Source of the DNA: Thermoplasmatota archaeon | GTDB taxonomy: Archaea > Thermoplasmatota > Thermoplasmata > Methanomassiliicoccales > Methanomassiliicoccaceae | Length of the DNA stretch: 14,526 nt | Reading direction: 5' to 3' | Assembly (NCBI GenBank): GCA_022709105.1 | Contig: JAKIXL010000008.1 | Coordinates: forward strand, 7,246-21,771 | In this document: positions 13,899 to 14,526 of the stretch, one piece after another | Position numbering within the stretch: position 1 is the first letter of the stretch | How the letters are laid out: each line of letters opens with the position of its first letter | Program-made: the position numbers and the translations under genes | The notes under the pieces: model-generated | What the model was told of the DNA's origin: nothing | Seen by the model: only the letters and a program-made list of their open reading frames with translations | Database searches by the model: none

Positions 13899-14018
13899 TC
13901 ACAACTCCACGACCTCCGCGCGCTTGCGGTCGATGAACCGCTTCCGCGTGCCGTTGCCGGAGCCCTTGTGAACGACCTTGACGCCCCAGGCTTTCTGCAT
14001 GGTCTCCACCGACGCCAT
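13899..14018 (-). CDS. Small ORF, possibly the displaced end of a decayed gene
   Basis: 39 codons from ATG 14018 to TGA 13899-13901. The peptide is basic: M-A-S-V-E-T-M-Q-K-A-W-G-V-K-V-V-H-K-G-S, then a K/R-rich end (T-R-K-R-F-I-D-R-K-R-A-E-V-V-E-L). A TAA lies 6 bases upstream in frame, so it cannot extend. I see no ribosome-binding site. It could be a real small protein, but joining it to the fragment at 14020-14217 needs only a one-base shift, so a broken gene is equally plausible. Confidence 0.35.
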   Translation of the reverse strand: MASVETMQKAWGVKVVHKGSGNGTRKRFIDRKRAEVVEL

Positions 14019-14019
14019 G

Positions 14020-14217
14020 ATCAATTACGCTGGCCTGGGACCGGACTTCCGCCGCCAGCCTGGTAAGTATGGCCCCGAGGCCGGCCGCCCAGTCGACCAC
14101 TCCGTCCCAGATGTCCTCGATGATCGAGGTCAGCGGATCGAGGATAGTATCGCGGACGAGGTCGATGAGCCACGTCGCGAGCGAGGTCGTCTGCTTATTT
14201 ACGATCTCGGTTCCGGC
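14020..14217 (-). pseudogene. Start-less amphipathic coding fragment
   Basis: Open on minus from just after TAA (14218-14220), with no ATG, GTG or TTG until GTG 14100. The 66 readable residues look like real protein, with repeated helix-like W/I/L/D spacing: T-W-L-I-D-L-V-R-D-T-I-L-D-P-L-T-S-I-I-E, then D-I-W-D-G-V-V-D-W-A-A-G-L-G-A. After about residue 66 the frame turns into low-quality Arg/Gly/His sequence, while the neighbouring frame becomes protein-like (13899-14018). This suggests a lost start plus a one-base indel. I do not recognise the family. The 325 bases from 13899 to 14226 hold nothing else I can support. Confidence 0.35.
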
Positions 14218-14226
14218 TTAAACGGA

Positions 14227-14526
14227 TCAGTAAGGCCGGTTCTTCCAGTCTCTTGGCAGCTCCGGCAGAGGACCGTGATACCTCTGGTACGCCGATCTCA
14301 TGGCCAACCCGATGTCGTAGGTCACGAGGATGGTCGATCTCTTTTTCTTCAGCCGTATTATACCTCTTCTCTTGTCCTTGCCGGTCACGGTGGTGTACTT
14401 GTTAGGAGAGACGTAGATCCACGCTATGTCTTCCCATCGGACGTCCTTTGGTTTAAAAAACGGTATTCGAGTTTCACCCCATCCTTGTCGATTCGCACTC
14501 GCAGCGGCCTTGAGACGTATTCCGTC
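14227..14526 (-). pseudogene. PH-like domain protein, 3' part, in two frames (frameshift), 5' end outside window
   Basis: The first 22 codons from the window edge read T-E-Y-V-S-R-P-L-R-V-R-I-D-K-D-G-V-K-L-E in one frame, which then hits TAG at 14424-14426. The frame one base back stays open from the T6 run (14455-14460 on minus) to TGA 14227-14229. It reads F-F-K-P-K-D-V-R-W-E-D-I-A-W-I-Y, G-I-I-R-L-K-K-K-R-S-T-I-L-V-T-Y and a proline/aromatic tail. Joined, they give alternating strands and a last helix, as in small prokaryotic PH-like domains (tentative). A missing T in a former T7 run would restore one frame. Programmed -1 shifting is the alternative. The region is less GC-rich than the rest of the window. 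Confidence 0.5.

Noticed and set aside
1..14526. CRISPR array, insertion sequence or rRNA.
   Set aside because: No regularly spaced repeats, no transposase motifs with terminal inverted repeats, and no rRNA-like segments were seen.

Overview
The window is archaeal and GC-rich. The evidence is the Spt5-L11-L1-L10-P1 (L12ae) ribosomal order, an Orc1/Cdc6 initiator, TATA-like boxes instead of bacterial -35/-10 elements, and paired ferredoxin-MinD ATPases beside DUF134 and NifX-like genes. The mix (euryarchaeal translation block, MtaA/UroD-like methyltransferase) would suit a Thermoplasmatota or Methanomassiliicoccales-like methanogen. That placement is an inference from gene content, not a search result.

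Layout. (1) 1-2773, plus: the end of spt5, then rpl11, rpl1, rpl10 and rpl12/P1. A likely internal promoter and a leader stem-loop sit before rpl1, and a GC hairpin with a pyrimidine tract follows P1. (2) 2846-3193, minus: a small helical protein of unknown function, divergent from (3) 3273-5398, plus: a NIF3-like protein translationally coupled (ATGA) to an Orc1/Cdc6 ATPase. (4) 5459-8324: a metal-cofactor-type module with a DUF134 regulator and a NifX-like protein on plus, meeting tail to tail two ferredoxin-containing MinD ATPases and a second NifX-like protein on minus. It resembles the ORP (orange protein) type locus of anaerobes. A 15-base sequence is repeated exactly at the DUF134 start and upstream of the first NifX-like gene, and part of it recurs before the second. 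(5) 8325-8606: an intergenic region rich in stem-loops, with a candidate small RNA on minus. (6) 8607-12403, plus: an ABC importer of the nitrate/sulfonate/taurine type (permease, ATPase, binding protein) followed by a UroD/MtaA-family protein whose usual zinc motif reads H-x-H rather than H-x-C. (7) 12434-13813, minus: an aldehyde dehydrogenase. (8) 13814-14526, minus: a decayed-looking stretch holding a small ORF, a start-less fragment, and a gene end whose two halves lie in different frames. The frames meet at a T6-A3-C run that contains two known -1 frameshift heptamers.

How the genes work together: region 1 is translation and transcription-elongation housekeeping, and region 3 is replication plus a NIF3 protein. 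Region 4 looks like a self-regulated unit for assembling or carrying a metal-sulfur cofactor: ATP-driven ferredoxin ATPases, NifX-fold carriers and a DUF134 repressor/activator. Region 6 looks like uptake of a small organic anion linked to methyl transfer or another UroD-fold reaction; the substrate cannot be read from sequence.
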